Of a stretch of 6,432 nucleotides of DNA, positions 1 through 6,129 are shown one piece after another. A program made the translations under genes and the position numbers. The stretch covers positions 1-6,432 of the forward strand of contig JAICQA010000162.1 in the NCBI GenBank assembly GCA_025929595.1, written 5' to 3'. This stretch comes from Xanthobacteraceae bacterium. GTDB lineage: Bacteria > Pseudomonadota > Alphaproteobacteria > Rhizobiales > Xanthobacteraceae. A model generated the notes under the pieces. The model worked only from the letters and a program-made list of their open reading frames with translations, was not told the DNA's origin and made no database searches. The first letter of the stretch is position 1. Each line of letters starts with the position of its first letter.

Positions 1-860
1 ACAACAAAACAGAGGCCGAGCGCGATGCTGAAGTGATGCGGGAAGGTGCCGGCGAGGAATTCGGACAGCAGCACCAGCGGGATTGCGCCGATCGCGGGAC
101 CCCAGGCGCGACCGCCGCCGCCGAGGAGCGCCGCAATCAGCACCTGGAACGACCACGTGTTGTTGAAGGCGATGCTGGCGTCGACATAGGGATAGCGCAG
201 CGCCAGCGCGGCGCCGACCAGCGACATCACGGACGCCGACAGCGCGAAACAGACAACCTTGACGAGCGTGGTGTTGATGCCGGCGTGGCGCGCGACCGTT
301 TCGTCCTCGCCGATGGCGCGCAGCGCGAAGCCAAGGCGGCTCTGGCTCACAAACCAGGTGCCGACGACGGTGAAGAGCGCGACGGCGAGCAGCGTCTCAT
401 AGATCGCGATATTGGACACGTCGGTAAAGATGAAACGCGACACGGTGTGATTGATCTTGATTTCCCACCAGTTGAGCACCTGGTGGACCAGCTCGGTCAG
501 GCCGAAGGTAAAGACCACGAAGTAAACGCCGCTCAGACGCAGCGTGGACAGGCCGACAAACAGCGCGACCAGAAATCCGATCACAACGGCGGCGGCGAGC
601 GCAAGCGGCACGGGCACATACACATGGGCGACGGCCAGCACATAAATACCGATGCCGAAGAACGCGGCGGTCGCGAGCGAGATATAGCGTGTCGCGCCCG
701 AGAAGAAGGACCAGGCGGTCGCCAGCGCAACATTGGCGAACAGCAAGATGAAGACCGACATGATGTAGCCGGAGGCAAAGAACGGCACGAGCGCAAGAGC
801 GGCACCGCCGGCCACGATCAGCGCAGTAGCGACAGGCGCCTTACGAAGCAATTCAAGCAC
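1..860 (-). CDS. livM: ABC transporter permease, LivM family (3' end cut by window edge)
   Basis: Inner-membrane permease of a HAAT (branched-chain amino acid/amide) ABC importer, expected to pair with the LivH-type permease next to it. I translated 286 codons; the frame is still open at base 1, so the last residues are missing. Visible landmarks are a hydrophobic first helix (about residues 11-28), the segment NVALATAW (43-50) followed by SGATRYISLATAAFFG (54-69), which is a familiar LivM pattern, the conserved cytoplasmic loop GFALRAIGEDETVARHAGIN (177-196) that contacts the ATPase in this family, and GGGGRAWGPAIGA (247-259). The start is a GTG at 858-860 inside the last codons of livH, giving an 8-nt overlap. 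There is no ATG nearby and only a weak upstream AGGA, so translation is probably coupled to livH. The transported substrate cannot be told from the permease. Confidence 0.93.
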   Translation of the reverse strand, partial: MLELLRKAPVATALIVAGGAALALVPFFASGYIMSVFILLFANVALATAWSFFSGATRYISLATAAFFGIGIYVLAVAHVYVPVPLALAAAVVIGFLVALFVGLSTLRLSGVYFVVFTFGLTELVHQVLNWWEIKINHTVSRFIFTDVSNIAIYETLLAVALFTVVGTWFVSQSRLGFALRAIGEDETVARHAGINTTLVKVVCFALSASVMSLVGAALALRYPYVDASIAFNNTWSFQVLIAALLGGGGRAWGPAIGAIPLVLLSEFLAGTFPHHFSIALGLCFV

Positions 861-1722
861 GGGTGAACAGTCCTGTCGGACGCAGCAAGAGAATCAGCAT
901 GAAGAGCGCGAAGTTGATGGCAATGGTGAGCGCAGGGTCGATCAGATAGCCGCCGAGCGATTCCACGACACCGAGCAACAGCCCGGCCGCGAGAGTGCCG
1001 GTAACGCGGCCGACGCCAGCCATGATGACGACGATCAGCGCCTTCAGCGTGTAGCCGACGCCTGTCGTGGCGCTGAAGGAAACAAAGGTGCTGACCAGCA
1101 TGCCGGCGGCGGCGGCAAGGGCGCCGCCCGTCGCAAAGGCGAGCGCGGAGTATTTCCGCACGTCGATGCCCACGAGTCCGGCGGCGACCGGATCGATGGT
1201 GATCGCCCGCAACGCGGCGCCAAAGCGCGTGTAGCGCAGCACGAGAAACAGCACGACGGCAATGACGCAGGCGCCGACAAAGGCGAGCAGACGGTTCATC
1301 GCGACGGTCGCGCCCAGCACATGGATGGGCGACGACAGGAAGGAGTAACCGCGCAGGTCGCCGCTCCAGTAGACCAAGGCGAGCCCCTGGAACACGAAGA
1401 AGAGGCCAAAGGTGACAAGCACGACATCCGCGTCGAGCGCGTCCTGGTCGGGCGCGCGGCGGATCAGCGGCACCATCAGCACCTGATAAATCAGCCAGCT
1501 CAGCGCGAAGGCGAGCGGCATGCTGACAAACAGGCTGAGCAGCGGATTGACCTGCCACAGCATGATCGCAAAGAAGGCGATGAACGCGCCGCCGACGAAA
1601 AACTCGCCGTAGGACAAATTCAGAATGCGGGCAACGCCGTACTGAAGATTCAGTCCGAGCGCGATCAGCCCGTACATCCCTCCCAGGATAATGCCGTTGA
1701 TAAAGACTTCGAACAGAACCAC
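853..1722 (-). CDS. livH: ABC transporter permease, LivH family
   Basis: First inner-membrane permease of the HAAT importer, 289 aa from the chosen start, the usual LivH length. It shows the N-terminal family signature INGIILGGMYGLIALGLNLQ, then GVARILNLSYGEFFVGGAF, several hydrophobic helices, and the cytoplasmic coupling loop RFGAALRAITIDPVAAGLVG (about 166-185). The C-terminus LLLRPTGLFTRA is also typical. The frame could begin eight codons earlier at a TTG (1744-1746), but that codon has no Shine-Dalgarno and sits against the hairpin at 1753-1780. The GTG at 1720-1722 has a G6 run (1730-1735) seven bases upstream, so I prefer it. The gene follows the binding-protein gene by about 80 nt and overlaps livM by 8 nt, so all three are likely one operon. 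Confidence 0.94.
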   Translation of the reverse strand: MVLFEVFINGIILGGMYGLIALGLNLQYGVARILNLSYGEFFVGGAFIAFFAIMLWQVNPLLSLFVSMPLAFALSWLIYQVLMVPLIRRAPDQDALDADVVLVTFGLFFVFQGLALVYWSGDLRGYSFLSSPIHVLGATVAMNRLLAFVGACVIAVVLFLVLRYTRFGAALRAITIDPVAAGLVGIDVRKYSALAFATGGALAAAAGMLVSTFVSFSATTGVGYTLKALIVVIMAGVGRVTGTLAAGLLLGVVESLGGYLIDPALTIAINFALFMLILLLRPTGLFTRA

Positions 1723-1752
1723 GCGCGCGCCCCCCGGGGCGGTCAAACAAAT

Positions 1753-1780
1753 GGGTCAGGCCGGCAACCCGGCCTGACCC
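1753..1780 (-). terminator. 12-bp hairpin between binding-protein and livH genes; attenuator-like
   Basis: Perfect inverted repeat: 1753-1764 (gggtcaggccgg) and 1769-1780, with a 4-base loop. In the direction of transcription it follows the binding-protein stop codon by about 25 nt and is followed by ATTTGTTTG, which is T-rich but not a full U tract. The likely role is partial termination, or protection of the upstream mRNA from 3' decay, so that the periplasmic protein is made in excess over the permeases. That arrangement is common in binding-protein transporters, but its action here is inferred. Confidence 0.65.
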
Positions 1781-1805
1781 CGGTTTTCAAGACGTCACGC
1801 CCCGA

Positions 1806-3023
1806 TCACGACCATTTCGGTTTCGGGAACACGATCGGCTTGGCGCCCTTCTTGTCCGCCGGAGCGACGCCGACCATCTTGCCGTTCTGCCACTGTCCGA
1901 CCGCCCACGGGCTGGAGCAGCGCTGGTCGACATACTTGTACTCGCCCCACAGCGTCTTGAAGGTCATGCTCGCCAAGGCGTCGCGGATCTTCGGACGATC
2001 GATGGAGCCGACCGATTCGATCGCCTGCTGCGTGCTTTCGAGCGCGGCATAGACGCTGACCGCGCCGGCCTCCGACGGCCGGTTGAACATCGCGCGATGC
2101 GCCTTGTCGTATTCGGCGTAGCCGGGGACACTCTCGTCCTGCCCGCCATAGGTGAGAATGCCTTCGGCATTCTTGCCAAACTTCGACTGGTAGGACGGGA
2201 ACACGCCGCCGATCGCGACATACATGAACTGCGGATTGAAGCCGACGATCTTGGCCTGCTCGGTGAGCATGAAGGTGTCGGGCGGATAGCTCATGCAGAC
2301 GAAAGCGTCGGGGTTGGCACCCATCACTTCACGCACCACCGGCTGGAGATCGGAGGCGCCGAACGGATAGGTCTTGGTGACCACGACATTGAGGCCGGCT
2401 TTCTTGGCCGCGTTCACGAAGGCCTCGTGCATTTCGACGCCGTATTCGACGGTCGGATGCACGACGCCGACGGTGCCCTTGATCTTGCCTTCCTTCTTGA
2501 GGCGCGCGAGATAATCGGCAAGCGGCGTGGTCGCTTCGACCGGCTGCACGATCTGCCAGAAGGCATTTTTGTGCGTCTTCGACAGATTGTAGGACTTGGT
2601 CGTGGTTGCGGTCGTATAAATGACCGGGTAGCCAGTCTTGGTGGACAGCGACGCCGATGCGAGATTCATGTGCGTCGCATAAGGGCTGAGGAGCATGTCC
2701 ACCTTGTCCTGCTCGATCAGTCGCTGGGTGAGCTTGATCAGCTCGTCGGGCTTGCCCTGATCGTCGTAGCCGATCATGTCGACCGGCACTTTCTTGTTGA
2801 ACTTCTTCAGCGTGATGCCGCCGGCGTCGTTCACGCGTTTGTGCCAGAGCTTGTACTGCGACACGACCGTCGACTCGGCGCCCGGTCCGAGCGGACCCGA
2901 CTGCGTGATCGCGTAACCGAAGCGGAGCTTGTCCGGCGCGGACTGCGCCTGGGCGGGCACCGACGGCAGAGCGGCCAAACCTGCCGCCGCCACCGAGCCC
3001 TTCAACAGAGTTCGTCTATCCAT
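1806..3023 (-). CDS. HAAT-family ABC transporter substrate-binding protein
   Basis: Periplasmic ligand-binding protein (405 aa, type I periplasmic fold, Peripla_BP_6/LivK-like) that would deliver substrate to the LivH/LivM permeases encoded downstream. The N-terminus DRRTLLKG (2-9) is a Tat-like twin-arginine motif. It is followed by a short hydrophobic stretch and an Ala-X-Ala cleavage site at AQA (24-26). The mature part starts with KLRFGYAITQSGPLGPGAES, typical of the family's first strand and ligand loop. VDMLLSPYATHMN and the C-terminal WAVGQWQNGKMV also fit. The start at 3021-3023 is fixed by a strong Shine-Dalgarno, GGGAGGA (3031-3037), seven bases upstream. An in-frame ATG at 3158 would add 45 residues ahead of the signal peptide and is unlikely. 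The ligand is unknown; the neighbouring monooxygenase and hydrolase suggest a catabolic substrate rather than leucine. Confidence 0.95.
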   Translation of the reverse strand: MDRRTLLKGSVAAAGLAALPSVPAQAQSAPDKLRFGYAITQSGPLGPGAESTVVSQYKLWHKRVNDAGGITLKKFNKKVPVDMIGYDDQGKPDELIKLTQRLIEQDKVDMLLSPYATHMNLASASLSTKTGYPVIYTTATTTKSYNLSKTHKNAFWQIVQPVEATTPLADYLARLKKEGKIKGTVGVVHPTVEYGVEMHEAFVNAAKKAGLNVVVTKTYPFGASDLQPVVREVMGANPDAFVCMSYPPDTFMLTEQAKIVGFNPQFMYVAIGGVFPSYQSKFGKNAEGILTYGGQDESVPGYAEYDKAHRAMFNRPSEAGAVSVYAALESTQQAIESVGSIDRPKIRDALASMTFKTLWGEYKYVDQRCSSPWAVGQWQNGKMVGVAPADKKGAKPIVFPKPKWS

Positions 3024-3027
3024 TCTT

Positions 3028-3071
3028 GCTTCCTCCCAATTGGTGTTCGATCGAACACGCGAATTTTTCTG
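3028..3071 (-). repeat. Binding-protein leader carrying two blocks shared with the monooxygenase leader
   Basis: Read on the minus strand, this leader contains CAGAAAAATTCG (3071-3060) and ATTGGGAGGAAGC (3040-3028). Both blocks recur exactly in the leader of the monooxygenase gene (5305-5294 and 5346-5334), on the same strand but in the opposite order. The 13-mer includes the Shine-Dalgarno of the binding-protein gene, which explains part of the match. Confidence 0.5.
3043..3058. promoter_or_regulatory. 16-bp perfect palindrome, candidate operator
   Basis: GTGTTCGATCGAACAC is a perfect 16-bp palindrome centred at 3050/3051. It lies six bases upstream of the Shine-Dalgarno and 20 bases upstream of the ATG of the binding-protein gene. 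Perfect symmetry with no spacer and an AT-rich flank (cgaattttt) suits a dimeric repressor or activator site controlling the transporter operon. I cannot assign a regulator family, and none is encoded in the window. I found no convincing -35/-10 pair nearby. Confidence 0.5.
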
Positions 3072-3163
3072 ATGGGCGTCTTGCGCCCGGCTCTTGTTGT
3101 TGGCGGATCGGGAGAACGGCCCCGGTCCCGCAGCCTTCAACCTGTGTATGTCCCCCACCGGCA

Positions 3164-3185
3164 GACGGCGAGGAACCCCGCCGTC
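3164..3185 (-). terminator. Weak hairpin after the hydrolase gene
   Basis: A 7-bp perfect stem (3164-3170 with 3179-3185) and an 8-base loop lie about 34 nt past the hydrolase stop codon. No U tract follows in the direction of transcription. It could end the monooxygenase-hydrolase transcript or slow decay, but it is not a canonical intrinsic terminator. The rest of the 195-nt spacer shows only the palindrome at 3043-3058 and a small 5-bp hairpin at 3074-3088. Confidence 0.25.
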
Positions 3186-3218
3186 ATTGCATGGCCTCGT
3201 TTCGACAAGTCGCTCCGC

Positions 3219-3983
3219 TCAGCCGAGGAAATTGGTGATCGCCTCCACCGCTTCGGGCTTTTCGAGATGCACGAGATGGCCGGCGCCCTTGTAGACCTTG
3301 ATGTCGGCGTTCGGCACGAATTTGCGCCAAGTCTCGGTCTGTTGCACCGGGATCAGCTTGTCCTCGTCGCCCCAGACAATCATGGTCGGCATCTTGAGAC
3401 GATGCAGATAGCGCATGAACTTCGGATCGCCCGGATGCTCCCAGAACAAACGCGCGAAGGTCGCCGACTCGCGATAGCGTTCGCCGATGAAGTCGAGATC
3501 CGGCTTCTCCGGTAGCTTCTTCTTGAGGACGTCGAAATTCGACACGAGCATGGGCACGAGTTGCTCGCCCGGCACCGCGAGGACATCGATCATTGGATTT
3601 TGCGGATCGATCAGACCCGCCGGGCAGATCAAGGCGAGCTTCTTCACCCGGTGACTGTGCTGTGAGGCAAACAGCGCAGCGAGCTGACCGCCCATGGAAA
3701 GGCCGACAAGATTGACCTTGTCGATCTTGAGCGCGTCGAACAACTCAAGATAGTGCATCACATAATCGTTGAGATGCGTGTAGCTGGGATCGTCGCCCGA
3801 CTCGCCGAAGCCCGGATGGTAGGGCGCGATCACGCGATACTTGTTGGTCCATGCTTCCGCGAAGTCGAAACCGTCGACCGTGCCGGCGCCGTGGAAGAAC
3901 ACGACGGGCTCACCATGGCCGGCCGTATAAAGGACGGTCTTGACGCCGTTGATGACGTGGGTCTCGCGCTCGAATTTACTCAT
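3219..3983 (-). CDS. Alpha/beta-fold hydrolase
   Basis: Cytoplasmic serine hydrolase of 254 aa, a normal length for the meta-cleavage-product/ester hydrolase group. The oxyanion-hole motif HGAG is at 31-34 and the nucleophile elbow GLSMG at 94-98 (Ser96). The acid is in WGDEDKLIP (204-212, probably Asp208), and the catalytic His236 is in GAGHLVHLEKPE. The full Ser-Asp-His triad is therefore present. There is no signal peptide. The ATG at 3981-3983 is preceded by GAAGGGA at suitable spacing and lies 19 nt after the monooxygenase stop codon. The two genes are almost certainly co-transcribed and act in sequence: the monooxygenase would make an ester, lactone or ring-opened product that the hydrolase cleaves. 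The order of steps and the substrate are inferred. A C-C bond hydrolase, esterase or amidase-like activity are all possible. Confidence 0.93.
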   Translation of the reverse strand: MSKFERETHVINGVKTVLYTAGHGEPVVFFHGAGTVDGFDFAEAWTNKYRVIAPYHPGFGESGDDPSYTHLNDYVMHYLELFDALKIDKVNLVGLSMGGQLAALFASQHSHRVKKLALICPAGLIDPQNPMIDVLAVPGEQLVPMLVSNFDVLKKKLPEKPDLDFIGERYRESATFARLFWEHPGDPKFMRYLHRLKMPTMIVWGDEDKLIPVQQTETWRKFVPNADIKVYKGAGHLVHLEKPEAVEAITNFLG

Positions 3984-4002
3984 TGCTCTGTTCCCTTCGT
4001 CC

Positions 4003-5169
4003 TTACTCGGCGGCCATGCGGTACTGCGAGGAACGCGAACGCAGGCGCGGCATCACTTCTTCCGCGAACAGCGTGAGGTTCTTGACGCATTTCCAGTGCG
4101 GCATGTCGGCGACGTGCATGACGTTGTTGAAGTGGTTCGTCTTCATCTTGACGCTCCACTCGCCGATCTGGTTGGCAACCTTCTCGGGCGTGCCGACGGC
4201 GATGAAGAACGATTTGGAGATCGCCTCGAAATCGAAGCCGCCGTGCATCTTGTCGGCCAACGCCGCGCGCTGCTTGAGCTGATCGACCGAGAGATAGCCC
4301 GGAGGGGCGAGATACTGCGGCGACGTGCGCGCGAAGTCCTCGAAGAAGCGCTGGAAATGGCCGATGAATTCGCGCTCCGCCTGCTCCTGGGTCTCGGCGA
4401 CATATACCCAAGTCTGGAGCGGAAACTGGTCCGGCCGCAGGTTGTTGCCGAAGGACTGCGCGCGCTGGCGCAGCGTTTCATTCAGCTCGGCCGCGCGCTG
4501 CTGGGTGACAAAGACCGACGCGTAGCCGAAGCCGTATTCGGCGGCGATGTCGATCGTCTCGGGGCTGCCGGTGCCGACGATGTAGCAGGGCGGATGCGGC
4601 CGCTGGAACGGACGCGGCCAGGGATTGAGGAAGCGATAGGTGTAATGCTCGCCGTAGTGCGTGGTCGGACCGTCCTCGGTCCAAGCCTGCAGGATGATCT
4701 TTAGGGACTCCCGGAACTTGTCGCGCGCTGTCGCCGGGTTCACCGGGTTCGACCAGTATTCCATGCCGGTGCCGAGCGGGAACGCGACTTCGAGACGGCC
4801 CTTCGAGAGCACGTCGAGCATCGCATATTCCTCGGCGAGACGGTTCGGCAGCATGAAGTTCGGCGGCGTGCCCCATACGCAAATCTTGGCGTTCTGGGTC
4901 TGCGGAATGAGCGTGGCGGCGATGATCGATGGGCAGGCCATCATGCTGTAGACGGTGTTGTGGTGCTCGTTCACGACGATGGCGTCGTAACCGAGCTTGT
5001 CGGCGAGAACGAGCTGCGAGAGATACTGCTGATACAGTTCGTAGCCCTTGTGCGGGTCGTAATACTTGTTCGGGAAACTCACCCAGGTCGATTTATAGTC
5101 CTTGTGATTTTCCGGGAGATGCACGTAGGGCATGAAGTGCATCACATTGAACCGCAGGGCTGCGCTCAT
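4003..5169 (-). CDS. LLM-class (luciferase-like) flavin-dependent monooxygenase
   Basis: Cytoplasmic TIM-barrel oxidoreductase (388 aa) of the bacterial luciferase superfamily. Members use FMNH2 or F420, but the alphaproteobacterial context and nearby family traits favour reduced FMN supplied by a separate reductase. Family marks are YDAIVVNEHHN (61-71), EEYAMLDVLSKGRLEVAF (113-130), PPCYIVGTGSPET (193-205), GTPEKVANQIGEW (326-338) and the C-terminal FAEEVMPRLR (368-377). The N-terminal segment YKSTWVSFPNKYYDP (25-39) resembles the LLM group that begins with MPY-LPEN and carries a longer first loop. Two ATGs stand in tandem (5170-5172 and 5167-5169). AGGAG (5176-5180) is only three bases from the first and six from the second, so I chose the second. 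No flavin reductase is in view. The real substrate is unknown. Confidence 0.94.
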   Translation of the reverse strand: MSAALRFNVMHFMPYVHLPENHKDYKSTWVSFPNKYYDPHKGYELYQQYLSQLVLADKLGYDAIVVNEHHNTVYSMMACPSIIAATLIPQTQNAKICVWGTPPNFMLPNRLAEEYAMLDVLSKGRLEVAFPLGTGMEYWSNPVNPATARDKFRESLKIILQAWTEDGPTTHYGEHYTYRFLNPWPRPFQRPHPPCYIVGTGSPETIDIAAEYGFGYASVFVTQQRAAELNETLRQRAQSFGNNLRPDQFPLQTWVYVAETQEQAEREFIGHFQRFFEDFARTSPQYLAPPGYLSVDQLKQRAALADKMHGGFDFEAISKSFFIAVGTPEKVANQIGEWSVKMKTNHFNNVMHVADMPHWKCVKNLTLFAEEVMPRLRSRSSQYRMAAE

Positions 5170-5327
5170 CATCGTCTCCTGTAACCGAACTCTGCCGTCC
5201 CATCCGCGTTTCGGAGCGGCTCACCGCCGTGCCGGACGCAAGGTGATTTCATCATTCGCGAGCGGCGCCCCACGCGGCACTCCGCTCGCAAGTCGAATTT
5301 TTCTGGAAGTCGGCGATGCATTCGCAT
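5169..5327 (-). CDS. Possible 52-codon leader ORF upstream of the monooxygenase
   Basis: An open frame begins at ATG 5325-5327, after a strong GGGAGGA (5336-5342) ten bases or less upstream and an AAGG directly in front. It has a second in-frame ATG at 5319-5321. It runs 52 codons and ends in a TGA (5169-5171) that overlaps the tandem start codons of the monooxygenase. The peptide is rich in arginine (MRMHRRLPEKFDLRAE at the start), has two cysteines and no recognised domain. It could be a translated leader that couples translation to the monooxygenase, or a chance frame in GC-rich DNA. The ribosome site and the exact stop/start overlap are the only support. Confidence 0.25.
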   Translation of the reverse strand: MRMHRRLPEKFDLRAECRVGRRSRMMKSPCVRHGGEPLRNADGTAEFGYRRR

Positions 5328-5346
5328 CCTTCGGCTTCCTCCCAAT
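5294..5346 (-). repeat. Monooxygenase leader carrying two blocks shared with the binding-protein leader
   Basis: ATTGGGAGGAAGC (5346-5334) and CAGAAAAATTCG (5305-5294), read on the minus strand, match the blocks upstream of the binding-protein gene exactly. Here the 13-mer comes first, in front of the possible leader ORF rather than in front of the monooxygenase itself. One 12-mer match in 6.4 kb could be chance; two, both in leaders, is less expected. Confidence 0.5.
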
Positions 5347-5364
5347 CTTCTTCTTTTGACTGTT

Positions 5365-5394
5365 ATTCTAAGGATTTGCGAAGTGGCGAGTCAA
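5365..5394 (-). promoter_or_regulatory. Sigma70-type promoter for the monooxygenase-hydrolase operon
   Basis: On the minus strand, TTGACT (5394-5389) and TAGAAT (5370-5365) are separated by 18 nt, close to the housekeeping consensus. The DNA around the -10 is AT-rich (5345-5378) within an otherwise GC-rich window. A start near 5358 would give a leader of about 190 nt before the monooxygenase. This is the best promoter seen in the window. Confidence 0.6.
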
Positions 5395-5622
5395 CGCGCG
5401 GAGCGTGCGCGCAGGCCGGAATCGCCCGAATATGGTTATGCTCCTTGGCAAGTACCGGGGCGGCAATGAAAATAGTTGGGCGCCCAACAAAATGGCCGGA
5501 AACGAGCGCGCCGCGCCGGTATGCTCGTCCGGGGCAGCCTCCCACGACCGCCGAAATCAGCCGATTCCGCAGTTGCGAGATTAAGACCGCCGACGGCGAT
5601 TTCAGTCTTGTGAACGCCGCGG
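5395..5622. other. Non-coding stretch between maoC-like gene and the operon promoter
   Basis: About 230 nt after the MaoC stop codon with no believable gene; open frames crossing it are shadows of the MaoC frame or lack a ribosome site. It contains the palindrome at 5475-5488. Close behind the MaoC stop is a weak interrupted stem (aagac 5583-5587 with gtctt 5605-5609, enclosing cgccgacggcg) that might end the MaoC transcript. I see nothing else in it. Confidence 0.5.
5475..5488. promoter_or_regulatory. 14-bp perfect palindrome, candidate operator or enhancer-like site
   Basis: GTTGGGCGCCCAAC is perfectly self-complementary and flanked on both sides by AT-rich DNA (gaaaata and aaaat). Its centre lies about 125 bp upstream of the predicted transcription start of the monooxygenase operon. 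It could bind a dimeric regulator. Alternatively, on the minus strand it could fold into a 5-bp hairpin followed by TATTTT and act as a poor terminator for the MaoC transcript. Symmetric AT flanks favour a protein-binding site. Confidence 0.4.
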
Positions 5623-6084
5623 TTACTTGCGCTCGTAGAGAATGCCGACGGTTTCCGCGACACAAGCCGGCTTTTCGCGGCCCTCGATCTCGACCGTGCA
5701 GGTGAAGATCAGCTTGTAGCCGTCGCCTTGCGGCTCGCAGGACGTCAGTGTCTGCCGCATTCTTACGCGGTCGCCGGACTGCACGGGCGCGGGGAACCGC
5801 GCTTTCTCGAGCCCGTAATTGATGCCGCGCTCGACCGACTCCAGATGCCAGATCTGGTGCCGCAGATGCGGAATCAGGGAGAGCGTGAGAAAGCCGTGCG
5901 CGATCGTCTTGCCGTCGGGCATCTCGCGGGCGGCGCGTTCGACGTCGATATGAATCCACTGATCGTCGCCGGTCACACTTGCGAAGGTGTCGATGCGTTC
6001 CTGATCGATCTTCACCCAGTCGCTCGGTCCGAGTTCCTGACCGAGCGCATCTTTCATCTCCGCAATCGACTTGAACCGACGCAT
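5623..6084 (-). CDS. MaoC-family dehydratase/hydratase, NodN-like
   Basis: Single hot-dog-fold protein of 153 aa, the usual size for one-domain MaoC/NodN proteins. Such enzymes typically hydrate or dehydrate enoyl-CoA thioesters in the cytoplasm. The hydratase-2 motif is present as TGDDQWIHID (38-47), with the catalytic pair Asp40 and His45 spaced as in the family. Gln42-Trp43 replaces the Asn-Pro of classical R-specific enoyl-CoA hydratases; this QW form is characteristic of the NodN-like branch. AHGFLTLSL (62-70) is the conserved following helix. The ATG at 6082-6084 follows a G-rich stretch (GGGGG at 6092-6096) that can serve as a ribosome site. It starts 45 nt after the dadA stop codon and is separated from the monooxygenase by about 450 nt, so it probably belongs to another transcript. 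The acyl-CoA substrate is unknown. Confidence 0.92.
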   Translation of the reverse strand: MRRFKSIAEMKDALGQELGPSDWVKIDQERIDTFASVTGDDQWIHIDVERAAREMPDGKTIAHGFLTLSLIPHLRHQIWHLESVERGINYGLEKARFPAPVQSGDRVRMRQTLTSCEPQGDGYKLIFTCTVEIEGREKPACVAETVGILYERK

Positions 6085-6129
6085 TCCCCAACCCCCGTTT
6101 TAAAGCGCTGCACTCTATAGCGAAGCCGA

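Noticed and set aside
33..866. Plus-strand open frame of 277 codons
   Set aside because: It is antisense to livM, whose minus-strand translation is clearly a permease. The peptide is a repetitive charged R/D/E/Q/G sequence.
3024..3158. 45-residue N-terminal extension of the binding protein
   Set aside because: It would bury the signal peptide inside the protein; the strong ribosome site fits the ATG at 3021-3023.
2097..3515. Long plus-strand open frame of 472 codons
   Set aside because: It runs antisense through the binding-protein and hydrolase genes and across their spacer. It has no domain sense and a composition typical of GC-rich shadow frames.
6098..6126. Possible MaoC promoter (GGCTTC, 17 nt, TTTAAA on the minus strand)
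   Set aside because: The -35 match is poor and the -10 lies very close to the ribosome site; not strong enough to annotate.
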